A stretch of 7,129 bases of DNA. Source: an uncultured Caulobacteraceae bacterium (GTDB lineage Bacteria; Pseudomonadota; Alphaproteobacteria; Caulobacterales; Caulobacteraceae). Shown here in pieces: positions 1-6,065 of this stretch. The notes under the pieces were generated by a model. It did no database searches, was not told where the DNA came from, and saw only the letters and a list, made by a program, of their open reading frames with translations. Where the stretch lies: positions 1 to 7,129 of the forward strand of contig CALEOQ010000419.1 of assembly GCA_937910255.1 (NCBI GenBank), written 5' to 3'. A program made the position numbers and the translations under genes. Position 1 is the first letter of the stretch. Each line of letters opens with the position of its first letter.

Positions 1-53
1 GGAGCACGAAGAGAAGGATGGGGTAGGGCTCGGTGCGCTGACATTTTTTTTGT
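1..53. other. Noise sequence outside the P7 adapter
   Basis: These bases lie outside a sequencing adapter, so they are not genomic neighbours of the genes that follow. Read on the minus strand they come after the end of the P7 oligo as AC, a run of eight A (T run at 44-51), and then unstructured sequence. That is how a read looks when it runs off the end of a short library molecule and continues with meaningless base calls. I see no gene or recognisable motif here. The origin as noise is inference from position. Confidence 0.8.
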
Positions 54-117
54 CAAGCAGAAGACGGCATACGAGCTTACGACGTGACTGGAGTTCAGAC
101 GTGTGCTCTTCCGATCT
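54..117 (+). other. Illumina P7 / index / read-2 primer adapter (contamination)
   Basis: The segment begins with CAAGCAGAAGACGGCATACG, the Illumina P7 flow-cell oligo, followed by GAGCT where the standard oligo has GAGAT. From 84 to 117 it matches the TruSeq read-2 primer region exactly and ends in GCTCTTCCGATCT. Between them lies the i7 index, either 6 nt at 78-83 (with one mismatch in P7) or 8 nt at 76-83 (with two P7 bases lost). Insert DNA starts at 118. On the minus strand this is what an untrimmed read-1 read-through gives. It is man-made and should be masked. Confidence 0.98.
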
Positions 118-195
118 GAACAGGGTGGCGCTGGCCCGGCCAATGCCGCTGGCTGCGCCGGTGACCACGGCCGAAAAGCCTTCGAGACGTTCCAT
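118..195 (-). CDS. Short-chain dehydrogenase/reductase (SDR), N-terminal fragment
   Basis: Only the first 26 residues are present, because the adapter replaces the rest. They read MERLEGFSAVVTGAASGIGR followed by ASATLF. The TGAASGIG stretch at residues 12-19 is the classical SDR cofactor motif TGxxxGIG, which binds the NAD(P) pyrophosphate at the start of the Rossmann fold. Family members reduce or oxidise alcohols, ketones or steroids and are usually about 250-300 residues long; the substrate cannot be told from this stub. The ATG at 195-193 is preceded by AGGAGA (minus strand, 206-201) at good spacing. The gene starts 23 nt after the stop of the alpha/beta hydrolase on the same strand, so the two probably share a transcript. 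Truncation is technical, not a biological pseudogene. Confidence 0.85.
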
Positions 196-218
196 ATAGT
201 TCTCCTGCGATAAGGGCT

Positions 219-1055
219 TCAGCGCGCCCGGTCGGCGGCGGCGACAATGGCGTCGATAATGGTGTCGTAGAGGGCTTCGGGCAGGTCGTGGCCCATGCCC
301 GGAATGATGCGCAGCTCGGCGCCCGGAATGGCCTTGGCCGTGGCCTCGCCGCCGGCCTTGGGGATCAGCGGATCGGCCTCGCCGTGCAGGACGACGGTGG
401 GCACGTCCAGCTTGCCGAGCTTCTCGGTGCGGTCGCCGCTGGCCCCGATGGCCCCGCGCTGGCGCTGCACGCCCTTGGGATTGAAGGCCCGGCGCATCTC
501 CGACAGCACCCGCTCGCGCAAGGCCTCATCAGACCAGGGATAGTCGGGGCTGCCGATGGTCCGCGCATTCTTCATGCCGTGGGCGACGAAGGCGTCTTCG
601 TCGACGGTCGGGTCCGGCGCGACCTGGGTCAGGACCGCGGCGGCCTCGGGCGTGGAGTCCATGGTCCCCGGCGCGCCGGTGGCCGACATGATCGAGGTGA
701 GCGATAGCACACGGCCGGGATGCTCGATGGCCACGGTCTGGGCGATCATGCCGCCCATGGAGACCCCGGCCACATGGGCCTTGTCGATCTTCAGATGATC
801 CAGCAGGGCCATGGCGTCGGCGGCCATGTCCGACAGGGTGTAGCGGTCGCCGGACTTGAACCAGGTGGAGCGGCCCACATCGCGGTTGTCGAAGCGGATG
901 GCGCGATAGCCCCGGGCGACCAGCTTCTCGCAGAAGGGGACGGGCCAGCGGGTCATCTGCGACCCCAGGCCATTGATCAGCAGGACGGCCGGCGCGTCGT
1001 CCGGGCCGAAGGTCTCATACTCGATCTCGATGCCATTGACGGCGGCGCGGGGCAT
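219..1055 (-). CDS. Alpha/beta hydrolase
   Basis: A 278-residue serine hydrolase of the alpha/beta fold, presumably cytoplasmic since no signal peptide is visible. The core strand and oxyanion region is VLLINGLGSQ (24-33). FDNRDVGRST (55-64) is a typical family motif. The nucleophile elbow is GVSMGG with Ser99, followed by Asp228 in HGEADPL and His256 in GMGHDLP, giving a complete Ser-Asp-His triad. Members cleave esters, lactones, epoxides or C-C bonds; the substrate is not evident. The ATG at 1055 is chosen over one 22 codons upstream because GGGAGG lies 5 nt before it, the protein then begins at the conserved first strand (AAVNGIEIEYE), and the upstream extension is Arg-rich and lies partly in a terminator-like hairpin. 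It is followed closely by an SDR gene, suggesting a small catabolic operon. Enzyme class is firm, substrate unknown. Confidence 0.92.
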   Translation of the reverse strand: MPRAAVNGIEIEYETFGPDDAPAVLLINGLGSQMTRWPVPFCEKLVARGYRAIRFDNRDVGRSTWFKSGDRYTLSDMAADAMALLDHLKIDKAHVAGVSMGGMIAQTVAIEHPGRVLSLTSIMSATGAPGTMDSTPEAAAVLTQVAPDPTVDEDAFVAHGMKNARTIGSPDYPWSDEALRERVLSEMRRAFNPKGVQRQRGAIGASGDRTEKLGKLDVPTVVLHGEADPLIPKAGGEATAKAIPGAELRIIPGMGHDLPEALYDTIIDAIVAAADRAR

Positions 1056-1060
1056 GGCGG

Positions 1061-1066
1061 CCTCCC
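1061..1066 (-). promoter_or_regulatory. Ribosome binding site deciding the hydrolase start
   Basis: On the minus strand this reads GGGAGG and sits 5 nt before the ATG at 1055-1053. The longer reading frame that starts at 1121 would place this site inside the coding region, and that upstream ATG lies at the foot of the hairpin at 1084-1117. The site supports the 278-residue form of the hydrolase. Confidence 0.75.
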
Positions 1067-1083
1067 GGTTTAGGAAAAGGATT

Positions 1084-1117
1084 GCGGACGGCGCAGGCCT
1101 GCGCCTGCGCCGTCCGC
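1084..1117 (-). terminator. Strong hairpin, probable terminator after the oxidoreductase
   Basis: A perfect 15-bp inverted repeat, GCGGACGGCGCAGGC at 1084-1098 and its complement at 1103-1117, encloses a 4-nt loop. It begins 11 nt after the stop of the oxidoreductase. On the minus strand the stem is followed by AATCCTTTTCC, a moderately T-rich tail. This resembles a rho-independent terminator or attenuator for the oxidoreductase transcript. The hydrolase ATG follows only 28 nt later, leaving little space for a separate promoter, so partial read-through is likely. The stem is seen directly; termination is inferred. Confidence 0.7.
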
Positions 1118-1128
1118 TCATGGGGCGA

Positions 1129-2094
1129 TCAGGGAACCAGGACCACCCGGCCGACAGCCTGGCGGCTCTCGATATAGGCGTGAGCGCCGGCGGCGTCCGA
1201 CAGGGGGAACTCCTTGTCGATGATCACTTCCAGCTCGCCCTTGGCGGCGTCCTCGATCAGCTGCTGGATGTTGTCATGCACCCGGTCTGTGCCGATCTCG
1301 GCGCCGAGGAAGACGCCGGACAGGGCGCGGTTGCCGCCCATCATCGTGCCGACATCGACCACCATGGGCTCACGGCCGGCCGCGCCGACCATGGAGACCC
1401 GGCCGCGATAGGCCAGCGAATTGATCGAGCCCTGCAGGGTCGAGCCGCCGACGGAATCGACCACCACGTCGACGCCCTTGTTGTCGGTCAGGCGTTTGAC
1501 CTCCTTCACCACGTCGTCGCGGGTGTAGTTGATGCCGTGGTCGAGGCCGAGGCGCTTGAGCTTCTCCAGGCGCTCGTCCGACGAGGCGGTGGCCAGGATC
1601 AGGCCCGCCCCGGCCCGCTTGGCCAGCTGGATGGCGGCCACGCCGACGCCAGACGCGCCGGCCTGGACCAGAACGGTCTCGCCCTTCTTCATGCGGCCGA
1701 ACTCGAACAGGCAGTCATGGGCCGTGCCGAAGGTGACGGGGATCGCGGCGGCCTTGCGGACATCGAAGCCGTCGGGGATCGGCCAGCAGTTGCGCGCCGG
1801 GACCGAGCGCAGCTCGGCATGGCTGCCCCAGTTGTTCACCGTGGCGACCTTCTGGCCGACCTTCACATTGGTGACCTCAGCGCCGATCTCGATGATCTCG
1901 CCGGCGGCCTGATAGCCGACCACATGCGGATTGGTCATCAGCGGGCCGCGCCAGCGGTTCAGGGTGTCGCCGCCCTCGATGGCGATGGCTTCCACACGGA
2001 TGATCACACCCTTGGGGTGGCAGGTCGGGTCCGGGATTTCCTCGTATTTCAGGACCTCGGGACCACCGTTCTCATAATATACCGCAGCCTTCAT
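1129..2094 (-). CDS. Quinone-oxidoreductase-like MDR, NAD(P)H-dependent
   Basis: A 321-residue member of the medium-chain dehydrogenase/reductase superfamily, zinc-independent quinone oxidoreductase (QOR) branch. Such enzymes use NAD(P)H to reduce quinones, enones or enoyl thioesters in the cytoplasm. The N-terminal GroES-like domain (about 1-115) opens with MKAAVYYENGGPEVLKYEEI, typical of QOR, and contains HVVGYQAAGEI where zinc enzymes carry GHE. The Rossmann domain has AGASGVG at 145-151, the family's nucleotide-binding AxxGxxG signature, and GVDVVVDSVGG near 187-197. No structural-zinc cysteine cluster is present. Length is normal. The ATG at 2094 is preceded by GGGAG (minus strand, 2105-2101). 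The gene leads the minus-strand group; a hairpin lies just after its stop and the hydrolase follows 73 nt away. A palindrome upstream (2119-2128) may be a regulator site. Substrate unknown. Confidence 0.92.
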   Translation of the reverse strand: MKAAVYYENGGPEVLKYEEIPDPTCHPKGVIIRVEAIAIEGGDTLNRWRGPLMTNPHVVGYQAAGEIIEIGAEVTNVKVGQKVATVNNWGSHAELRSVPARNCWPIPDGFDVRKAAAIPVTFGTAHDCLFEFGRMKKGETVLVQAGASGVGVAAIQLAKRAGAGLILATASSDERLEKLKRLGLDHGINYTRDDVVKEVKRLTDNKGVDVVVDSVGGSTLQGSINSLAYRGRVSMVGAAGREPMVVDVGTMMGGNRALSGVFLGAEIGTDRVHDNIQQLIEDAAKGELEVIIDKEFPLSDAAGAHAYIESRQAVGRVVLVP

Positions 2095-2301
2095 GGCGCT
2101 CTCCCTAATGACTTAAAACAAACGTTTGAGGCGCAAGGCTTCCCATGAGCCGCGGGCCTTCGCAAGCCAGTCGGCGCAGCGAGCGTGGGACTTTGGCGAG
2201 GGCCGCGACGGCGCATAGTCCATTTGGGTCATGCGGCGCGCCGCCGCAGGGATGAAAACTGGCGAGCAATTACAGCCGCTTGACCCAGGGCCGCATCCCC
2301 C
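2095..2301. other. Divergent intergenic region
   Basis: This 207-nt spacer separates the minus-strand oxidoreductase from the plus-strand exported-protein gene and must hold promoters for at least the two flanking groups. Its oxidoreductase side (about 2106-2128) is visibly A/T-rich against the GC-rich background, which suits a promoter or operator. A GC-only palindrome, GCGGCGCGCCGC, lies at 2233-2244. I cannot identify -35 and -10 boxes with confidence. A 66-codon reading frame on the minus strand across this region has no ribosome binding site that I can see and looks spurious. Confidence 0.6.
2119..2128. promoter_or_regulatory. Perfect palindrome CAAACGTTTG, candidate operator
   Basis: A 10-bp perfect palindrome lies 24 nt upstream of the oxidoreductase ATG inside an A/T-rich patch. 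Palindromes with half sites like CAAAC and a central CG are common for dimeric TetR- or LacI-family repressors, which often control oxidoreductase and fatty-acid genes. Position just upstream of the ribosome binding site would allow repression. No regulator gene is present in the window, so the assignment is inference from symmetry and position only. Confidence 0.35.
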
Positions 2302-3468
2302 ATGCGCCACCACCCATATCGTCTCGCCGCCGGCGCGTCCGTGCTGGCTCTGCTGGGCCTGTCAGGCCCCGCTTCGGGCCAGGCCGACCCGTTCGGCGCT
2401 CTTTACCAGCCGCCGCCGGGCAGTCCGGCGGCAAGGGAAGCCTCGTCCGGGCGGACAGGATCGACCTCGGTGAGCGGGGCGGTGGGGCGCTCCTATGCCG
2501 GCGCCCAGACCGGCGGCATGGTCAGCCTGGCCCAGCTCGACATGATGCCGGGCGATCTGCCGCCCTTGGGCGTCGTCCTCGATGGGGGCTCCACCCGCTT
2601 CCTGAAGAACCGGCCCAGGATCGTCGTGCCGGGCTACTCGCTGGCCTTCGTCCAGGGCGCCAGCGCCAGCGCCCTGGCCGGCGGGGCGGGTCTCGATACC
2701 AACGCCCGGCGGACCAAGATCGCCACCCGCCTGGTGGGCCTCACCGACGAGATGGCCACGGCCCTGGCCGATGAGGCGCACGCCGATCTGGTGAGCCAGC
2801 TGCAGGCGGCCGGCTTCGAGGTGGTGGACCTTGCGACCCTGCAGGCCTCGGAGCGCATGCGGAGCCTGCCGCGCCACGGGGCTGCGGTCGGCGGTCAGGG
2901 GATCATCGACAGTCGCGCCACCAAGGCCTGGGTGGTCTATGGCCCCCGCGCCCTGCCACCCATCAAGGGCCACGCCTTTGAACAGGGCATGGGGGCGATC
3001 GCCGCCTCCGGCGCTCTGCTGGCCTTCGGCAAGGCGAGCCAGGAGCTGGACGCCATCGTCGTCGCCCCCCGGCTGATGATCGACTACATCGACATGGAGA
3101 GCAGCGGCCGGCGCGCCTATAGCGGTTCGGCCTCGGTGGACGCCGACCTGCGCTTCGCCATCAATCCGGTCAGCCGCGTGGACTTCGTCTGGGGCAATGA
3201 GCGCGGCGGCGCCATGCCTGGCTGGTTCACCACCAAGGGGGCGGCCTCGCCGCAGCCGTTCGGCATCCTGGCCCAGACGGCCGACCGTTCGGACTCCATC
3301 GCCACCCACAACGCCCTGGTCAGCATCGGCTTCGGCTCGGTCTATCGCCAGAGCCTGGTCTACGACGCCGAGGTCTCTCCGAAACGCTATGCGGCCCTGA
3401 CCCGGTCCGCCGTCCAGGGGTTCAACGCCGCCCTGGTCGCCGAAATCCGCAAGGCGCGGACGCCGTGA
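2302..3468 (+). CDS. Exported protein of unknown function (388 aa)
   Basis: I do not recognise this family. The protein starts with MRHHPYRLAAGASVLALLGL and has a Sec-type signal peptide with likely cleavage after ASG (residues 24-26, before QADP), so it is probably periplasmic or outer-membrane associated. A low-complexity Gly/Ser/Ala region (about 30-75) follows, then a folded part from about 85. Segments such as LQAAGFEVVDLATL (167-180) and ELDAIVVAPRLMIDYIDMES (248-267) suggest alternating helices and strands. This loosely recalls periplasmic proteins of the CsgG/TolB-N-like type, but that is a weak impression. There are no cysteines and no transmembrane segment after the signal peptide. 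The ATG is preceded by a weak AGGG (2287-2290); the signal peptide supports this start. Its stop lies 44 nt before another exported protein, so the two are probably an operon. Confidence 0.8.
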   Translation: MRHHPYRLAAGASVLALLGLSGPASGQADPFGALYQPPPGSPAAREASSGRTGSTSVSGAVGRSYAGAQTGGMVSLAQLDMMPGDLPPLGVVLDGGSTRFLKNRPRIVVPGYSLAFVQGASASALAGGAGLDTNARRTKIATRLVGLTDEMATALADEAHADLVSQLQAAGFEVVDLATLQASERMRSLPRHGAAVGGQGIIDSRATKAWVVYGPRALPPIKGHAFEQGMGAIAASGALLAFGKASQELDAIVVAPRLMIDYIDMESSGRRAYSGSASVDADLRFAINPVSRVDFVWGNERGGAMPGWFTTKGAASPQPFGILAQTADRSDSIATHNALVSIGFGSVYRQSLVYDAEVSPKRYAALTRSAVQGFNAALVAEIRKARTP

Positions 3469-3500
3469 CGTCACGCCGATTTTCACCCGACCTCCAGCCA

Positions 3501-3505
3501 CGGAG
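3501..3505 (+). promoter_or_regulatory. Ribosome binding site deciding the start of the 180-aa exported protein
   Basis: CGGAG lies 7 nt before the ATG at 3513. A longer frame could start at a GTG at 3465, overlapping the previous stop, but it would add 16 residues in front of a clean signal peptide and has no comparable site. The ATG at 3513 is therefore preferred. Confidence 0.7.
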
Positions 3506-3512
3506 CGCCATC

Positions 3513-4055
3513 ATGAAGCGCATTCTCTGCCTCACCGCCGCCGCCCTCGCCCTGAGCGGGACGGCCTTCGCCCAGGTTCCCGAAGGCGCGACGCCTATGC
3601 CCCCCGAGACGTCCGCCGTCGCCGTTCCCGCGGCGGCGCCTCCGGCCCAAGCGCCCTATGTCGATCCCAACGTCTACCAGGTGCTGCGGCCGGGCGACCG
3701 GGCCATGAGCTGCGAGCAGATCGGCGGCGAAGCCAACACCTTGAACGCCCAGCTGATGGCCGAGCAGGCGGAAGCCGCCAAGCAGGCCCAGCGGGCCAAG
3801 CAGGGCCGGGGCATGGCCGGCGGCTTGGCCAGCGGCGTCCTGGGCGGCGCAGCCCGTTACGGGCTGGCCCGCGGCATGGTGGGCGGGGCCTTCAGCCCGT
3901 TCGCCGCCCAGGCCCTGAGCGCTGTGGCCGATTCGAGCTCCCAGGCCGTCGGCCAGGCGGTGGCGGCCGGCGGCGAGGTGGCCGCGCCGACCGTCTCGCC
4001 CCAGCAGCAGCGCATGAACCACCTCCTGGGCCTCTACCGGGAAAAGGGCTGTTAG
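3513..4055 (+). CDS. Small exported protein of unknown function (180 aa)
   Basis: The start MKRILCLTAAALALSGTAFA is a textbook Sec signal peptide with cleavage after AFA (residues 18-20), so the protein is periplasmic or secreted. The mature part has four visible zones: a Pro/Ala-rich linker (21-50); a short segment with RAMSCEQIGGEAN (63-75); an Ala/Gln/Lys-rich helix, possibly coiled coil (78-98); and a glycine-zipper-like stretch (about 99-125, GG and GxxxG spacing) that could insert in or pack against a membrane. The C-terminus, LLGLYREKGC, resumes a helical pattern. The mature form has only two cysteines, C67 and the last residue C180, which could form a disulfide. No named family is recognised; small exported proteins with an SCEQ-type motif are, to my recollection, common in Caulobacterales. 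It probably functions with the 388-aa exported protein just upstream and is followed by a terminator. Confidence 0.82.
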   Translation: MKRILCLTAAALALSGTAFAQVPEGATPMPPETSAVAVPAAAPPAQAPYVDPNVYQVLRPGDRAMSCEQIGGEANTLNAQLMAEQAEAAKQAQRAKQGRGMAGGLASGVLGGAARYGLARGMVGGAFSPFAAQALSAVADSSSQAVGQAVAAGGEVAAPTVSPQQQRMNHLLGLYREKGC

Positions 4056-4119
4056 GAGCGTCGCATCCCTTGCTGTGACGTAGCCGGGCTTGGGGGAGTT
4101 CCGGCCTCATCCTGACGGA

Positions 4120-4154
4120 GAGAGCGCGGCCTCGGCTGCGCTCTCATTCGTTTT
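4120..4154 (+). terminator. Rho-independent terminator after the exported-protein pair
   Basis: GAGAGCGC at 4120-4127 pairs with GCGCTCTC at 4138-4145, with possible extra pairing inside the 10-nt loop region. It is followed by ATTCGTTTT, a T-rich tail on the plus strand. It lies 64 nt after the stop of the 180-aa exported protein and ahead of the patatin gene, so it probably ends that operon and makes the patatin gene a separate unit. Confidence 0.7.
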
Positions 4155-4229
4155 CGCAGGCGCCGTCATGGACTTGCCTGCCCAGGCGCCCGATCCTTCG
4201 CTGAACAACAAGAGCTTAGGGAGAGAGCG

Positions 4230-5126
4230 ATGAGCAGGGCGTTGGTTCTGGGCGGCGGCGGCCCCGTGGGGATCGCCTGGGAGTCGGGCCTGATCGCGGG
4301 GTTGGCCCAGGGCGGCGTCGATCTGGGTGCGGCGGACTTCATCCTCGGGACATCGGCGGGCTCATTCGTCGGCGCTCGGCTGGCGCTGGGCGATCCCGCC
4401 AGCGACCTGGCCACGCCCATCCTGGCCGAGGCCGACCGTCCCCGTCAGCCGCCGGCCAAGACCGGTGAGAAACCTCGCCCTGCGCCTGACCTCACGCCGC
4501 TGATGAGGATGATGCAGGAGGCCAGGTCCGGCGCCCGCCCGGCGCAGGAGGTGCGCGCCGACATCGGGGCCTTTGCGCTCGCCGCCGAGACGGTGGACGA
4601 GGCGGCCTTTATCGCCTCGTTCGGGCGCTCGTTCGCCGGCCTGGCCGAGGACGCCTGGCCTGCGCGGGGATTCGCCTGCACGGCGGTGGACGCCCTGACC
4701 GGGGCGTTCCAGCTCTGGACCAAGGACTCCGGCGTCGGCGTCACCCGGGCGGTGGCTTCATCCTGTTCGGTGCCGGGCGTCTACCCGCCGGTGACGCTGA
4801 AAGGCCGACGCTATATCGACGGCGGCATGCGCTCGTCGCTCAACGCCGACATGGCCAAGGGGCATGACCTGGTGGTCCTGGTGCAGGTGCGTGGGGGCGA
4901 GAGCGCCGGACCCGCCGCCGAGGCCATGGCCAGGCAGCTGGAGGACGAGATCGCCGTCCTCACGTCGTCGGGGGCTGAGGTGGTGCTGATCGCTCCCGAC
5001 GCCGGCAGTGCGGCGGCCATGGGGGTCAACCTGATGAACTTCGCCCGCCGTCCTGACGCCGCCCGGGCCGGGCTGGAACAGGGCCGCGCCGAGGCCGCCC
5101 GGATCGCCGCGGCCTGGAACGGGTGA
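4230..5126 (+). CDS. Patatin-like phospholipase
   Basis: A 298-residue patatin-family lipid acyl hydrolase. All hallmarks are present near their usual places: the oxyanion glycine loop GGGGPVG (8-14), the nucleophile motif GTSAG with Ser42, and the dyad aspartate Asp197 in YIDGGMRSS. Patatins use a Ser-Asp dyad rather than a triad and release fatty acids from phospholipids or other acyl esters. No signal peptide is visible, so the product is likely cytoplasmic unless secreted by another route. A Pro-rich, charged insert (about 65-90) precedes the helical lid-like region. GGGAG at 4219-4223 lies 6 nt before the ATG. It follows a terminator, so it has its own promoter or depends on read-through. 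The thioesterase gene begins 89 nt downstream on the same strand and may share its transcript, which would fit a joint role in acyl turnover. Confidence 0.93.
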   Translation: MSRALVLGGGGPVGIAWESGLIAGLAQGGVDLGAADFILGTSAGSFVGARLALGDPASDLATPILAEADRPRQPPAKTGEKPRPAPDLTPLMRMMQEARSGARPAQEVRADIGAFALAAETVDEAAFIASFGRSFAGLAEDAWPARGFACTAVDALTGAFQLWTKDSGVGVTRAVASSCSVPGVYPPVTLKGRRYIDGGMRSSLNADMAKGHDLVVLVQVRGGESAGPAAEAMARQLEDEIAVLTSSGAEVVLIAPDAGSAAAMGVNLMNFARRPDAARAGLEQGRAEAARIAAAWNG

Positions 5127-5203
5127 TCTAGCCTTCCCTTAGGGCGCCCTTCCTAGAAGCAGGTCTATTGATCGCGGCCTCCCCGCCGCGCCTGCATTCT
5201 TTC

Positions 5204-5208
5204 GAGGG
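5204..5208 (+). promoter_or_regulatory. Ribosome binding site deciding the thioesterase start
   Basis: GAGGG lies 7 nt before the ATG at 5216. An upstream TTG at 5168 would lengthen the frame by 16 residues without a comparable site, and the added residues look like translated leader. The ATG at 5216 is preferred. Confidence 0.7.
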
Positions 5209-5215
5209 ATTTCCC

Positions 5216-6028
5216 ATGGACGCCGCTGCGCCCGTGCGCCTGCACGATTTCGACGAAGCCCTGCCGCTCACCCCAGCCGGCCCGCGCCTGTGGGACTCCC
5301 GCATCGACAAGCGCTACTGGAACATGATCGGCCCCTGGGGCGGCTGGACCGCGGCCCTGCTGCTGAAGGCCGTGCTGGCTGAGAGTGATCATGGCGGCAC
5401 GCCGGTCGGCCTGACCGTCAATCTGATGGGCGGCCTGGACGACAGCCCGCTGCAGCTGTCCACCCGTCCGGCCCGGCAGGGCAAGTCGGTGGAGTTCTGG
5501 ACCTCCGAGCTCATCCAGAACGGCGCCCCGGTGGCCATGGCCATGGTGACGCTCGGCCAGCGGCGGGAGACCTTCTCCACCCACGAGGCGAGCTTTCCAG
5601 AGGGCGTGAAAGCCCCCGAGGCGATCGAGAGCATCCCCACCCGCCCCGGCTTCTTCACCGCCATGTTCGAGCAGCGGCCGGTGCAGGGCTCGGCGCCGTT
5701 GCAGGAGAACCCCGACAGCCTGACGCGCAACTGGATGCGCGACCATCAGGCCCGGCCGCTGGACTATGTGCTGCTGGCGGGCCTGGCCGATGTCTTCGCC
5801 CCGCGGATCTTCTATCGCAGCGCCGAGCGGCGGCCGGCCTCGACGGTGAGCATGAGCGTCTATTTCCACGCCACTCCGGCCGAGCTGGAGGCGGTGGGCG
5901 GCGACTTCATCCTCGGCGAGGCCAAGGGGCGCCGGTTCGAGAGCGGATTCTTCGACCAGCACGGGGCGCTCTGGTCCCGCGACGGCGTCCTCCTGGCCAC
6001 CACCGAGCAGCTCTGCTGGTTCAAGTAG
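5216..6028 (+). CDS. TesB-like acyl-CoA thioesterase family protein (double hotdog)
   Basis: A 270-residue protein resembling the thioesterase-like superfamily (4HBT_3 / TesB-like), which hydrolyses acyl-CoA to free acid and CoA in the cytoplasm. The first hotdog unit covers about 25-120 and includes YWNMIGPWGGWTAALLLKAV (34-53), a Gly-Gly-rich start of the central helix that is typical of the group, then VGLTVNLMGGL and the strand AMAMVTLGQRRE. The second unit covers about 145-270 and includes LDYVLLAGLADVF (182-194), STVSMSVYFHAT (209-220) and the closing strand ALWSRDGVLLATTEQ. Length matches a two-hotdog protein. The active-site residues of this family vary and I cannot assign them firmly. 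It follows the patatin gene and runs convergently into a nucleotide-sugar dehydrogenase, with a paired repeat in the gap. Natural substrate unknown. Confidence 0.85.
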   Translation: MDAAAPVRLHDFDEALPLTPAGPRLWDSRIDKRYWNMIGPWGGWTAALLLKAVLAESDHGGTPVGLTVNLMGGLDDSPLQLSTRPARQGKSVEFWTSELIQNGAPVAMAMVTLGQRRETFSTHEASFPEGVKAPEAIESIPTRPGFFTAMFEQRPVQGSAPLQENPDSLTRNWMRDHQARPLDYVLLAGLADVFAPRIFYRSAERRPASTVSMSVYFHATPAELEAVGGDFILGEAKGRRFESGFFDQHGALWSRDGVLLATTEQLCWFK

Positions 6029-6065
6029 GGCGGCGCCAGGCCGCGGGCGTCGCCTCACCTATCTT

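Noticed and set aside
118..195. SDR fragment as a pseudogene
   Set aside because: The gene is intact up to the adapter junction, with a good ribosome binding site and cofactor motif, so the loss is technical.
973..2148. 391-codon open frame on the plus strand
   Set aside because: It lies antisense to the hydrolase start and the whole oxidoreductase gene, both of which carry full family motifs. Its translation is rich in His, Asp, Gly and Ala, typical of the shadow frame of GC-rich genes.
2113..2313. 66-codon frame on the minus strand in the divergent spacer
   Set aside because: No ribosome binding site or recognisable domain was seen. It would end inside the likely promoter of the oxidoreductase and overlaps the start of the exported protein gene.
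2652..2677. 9-bp inverted repeat CCAGGGCGC / GCGCCCTGG with 8-nt loop
   Set aside because: It lies inside the coding region of the 388-aa protein, where it encodes a Gly-Ala-Ser-rich stretch (QGASASALAG). Such hairpins arise easily from GC-rich Ala/Gly codons.
2362..3501. 379-codon open frame on the minus strand
   Set aside because: It is antisense to the exported 388-aa protein, has shadow-type composition and no good ribosome binding site. The plus frame has a signal peptide and fits an operon.
5165..6058. 297-codon open frame on the minus strand
   Set aside because: It is antisense to the thioesterase gene, which has recognisable double-hotdog motifs. The frame also starts near the repeat element and shows shadow-type composition.
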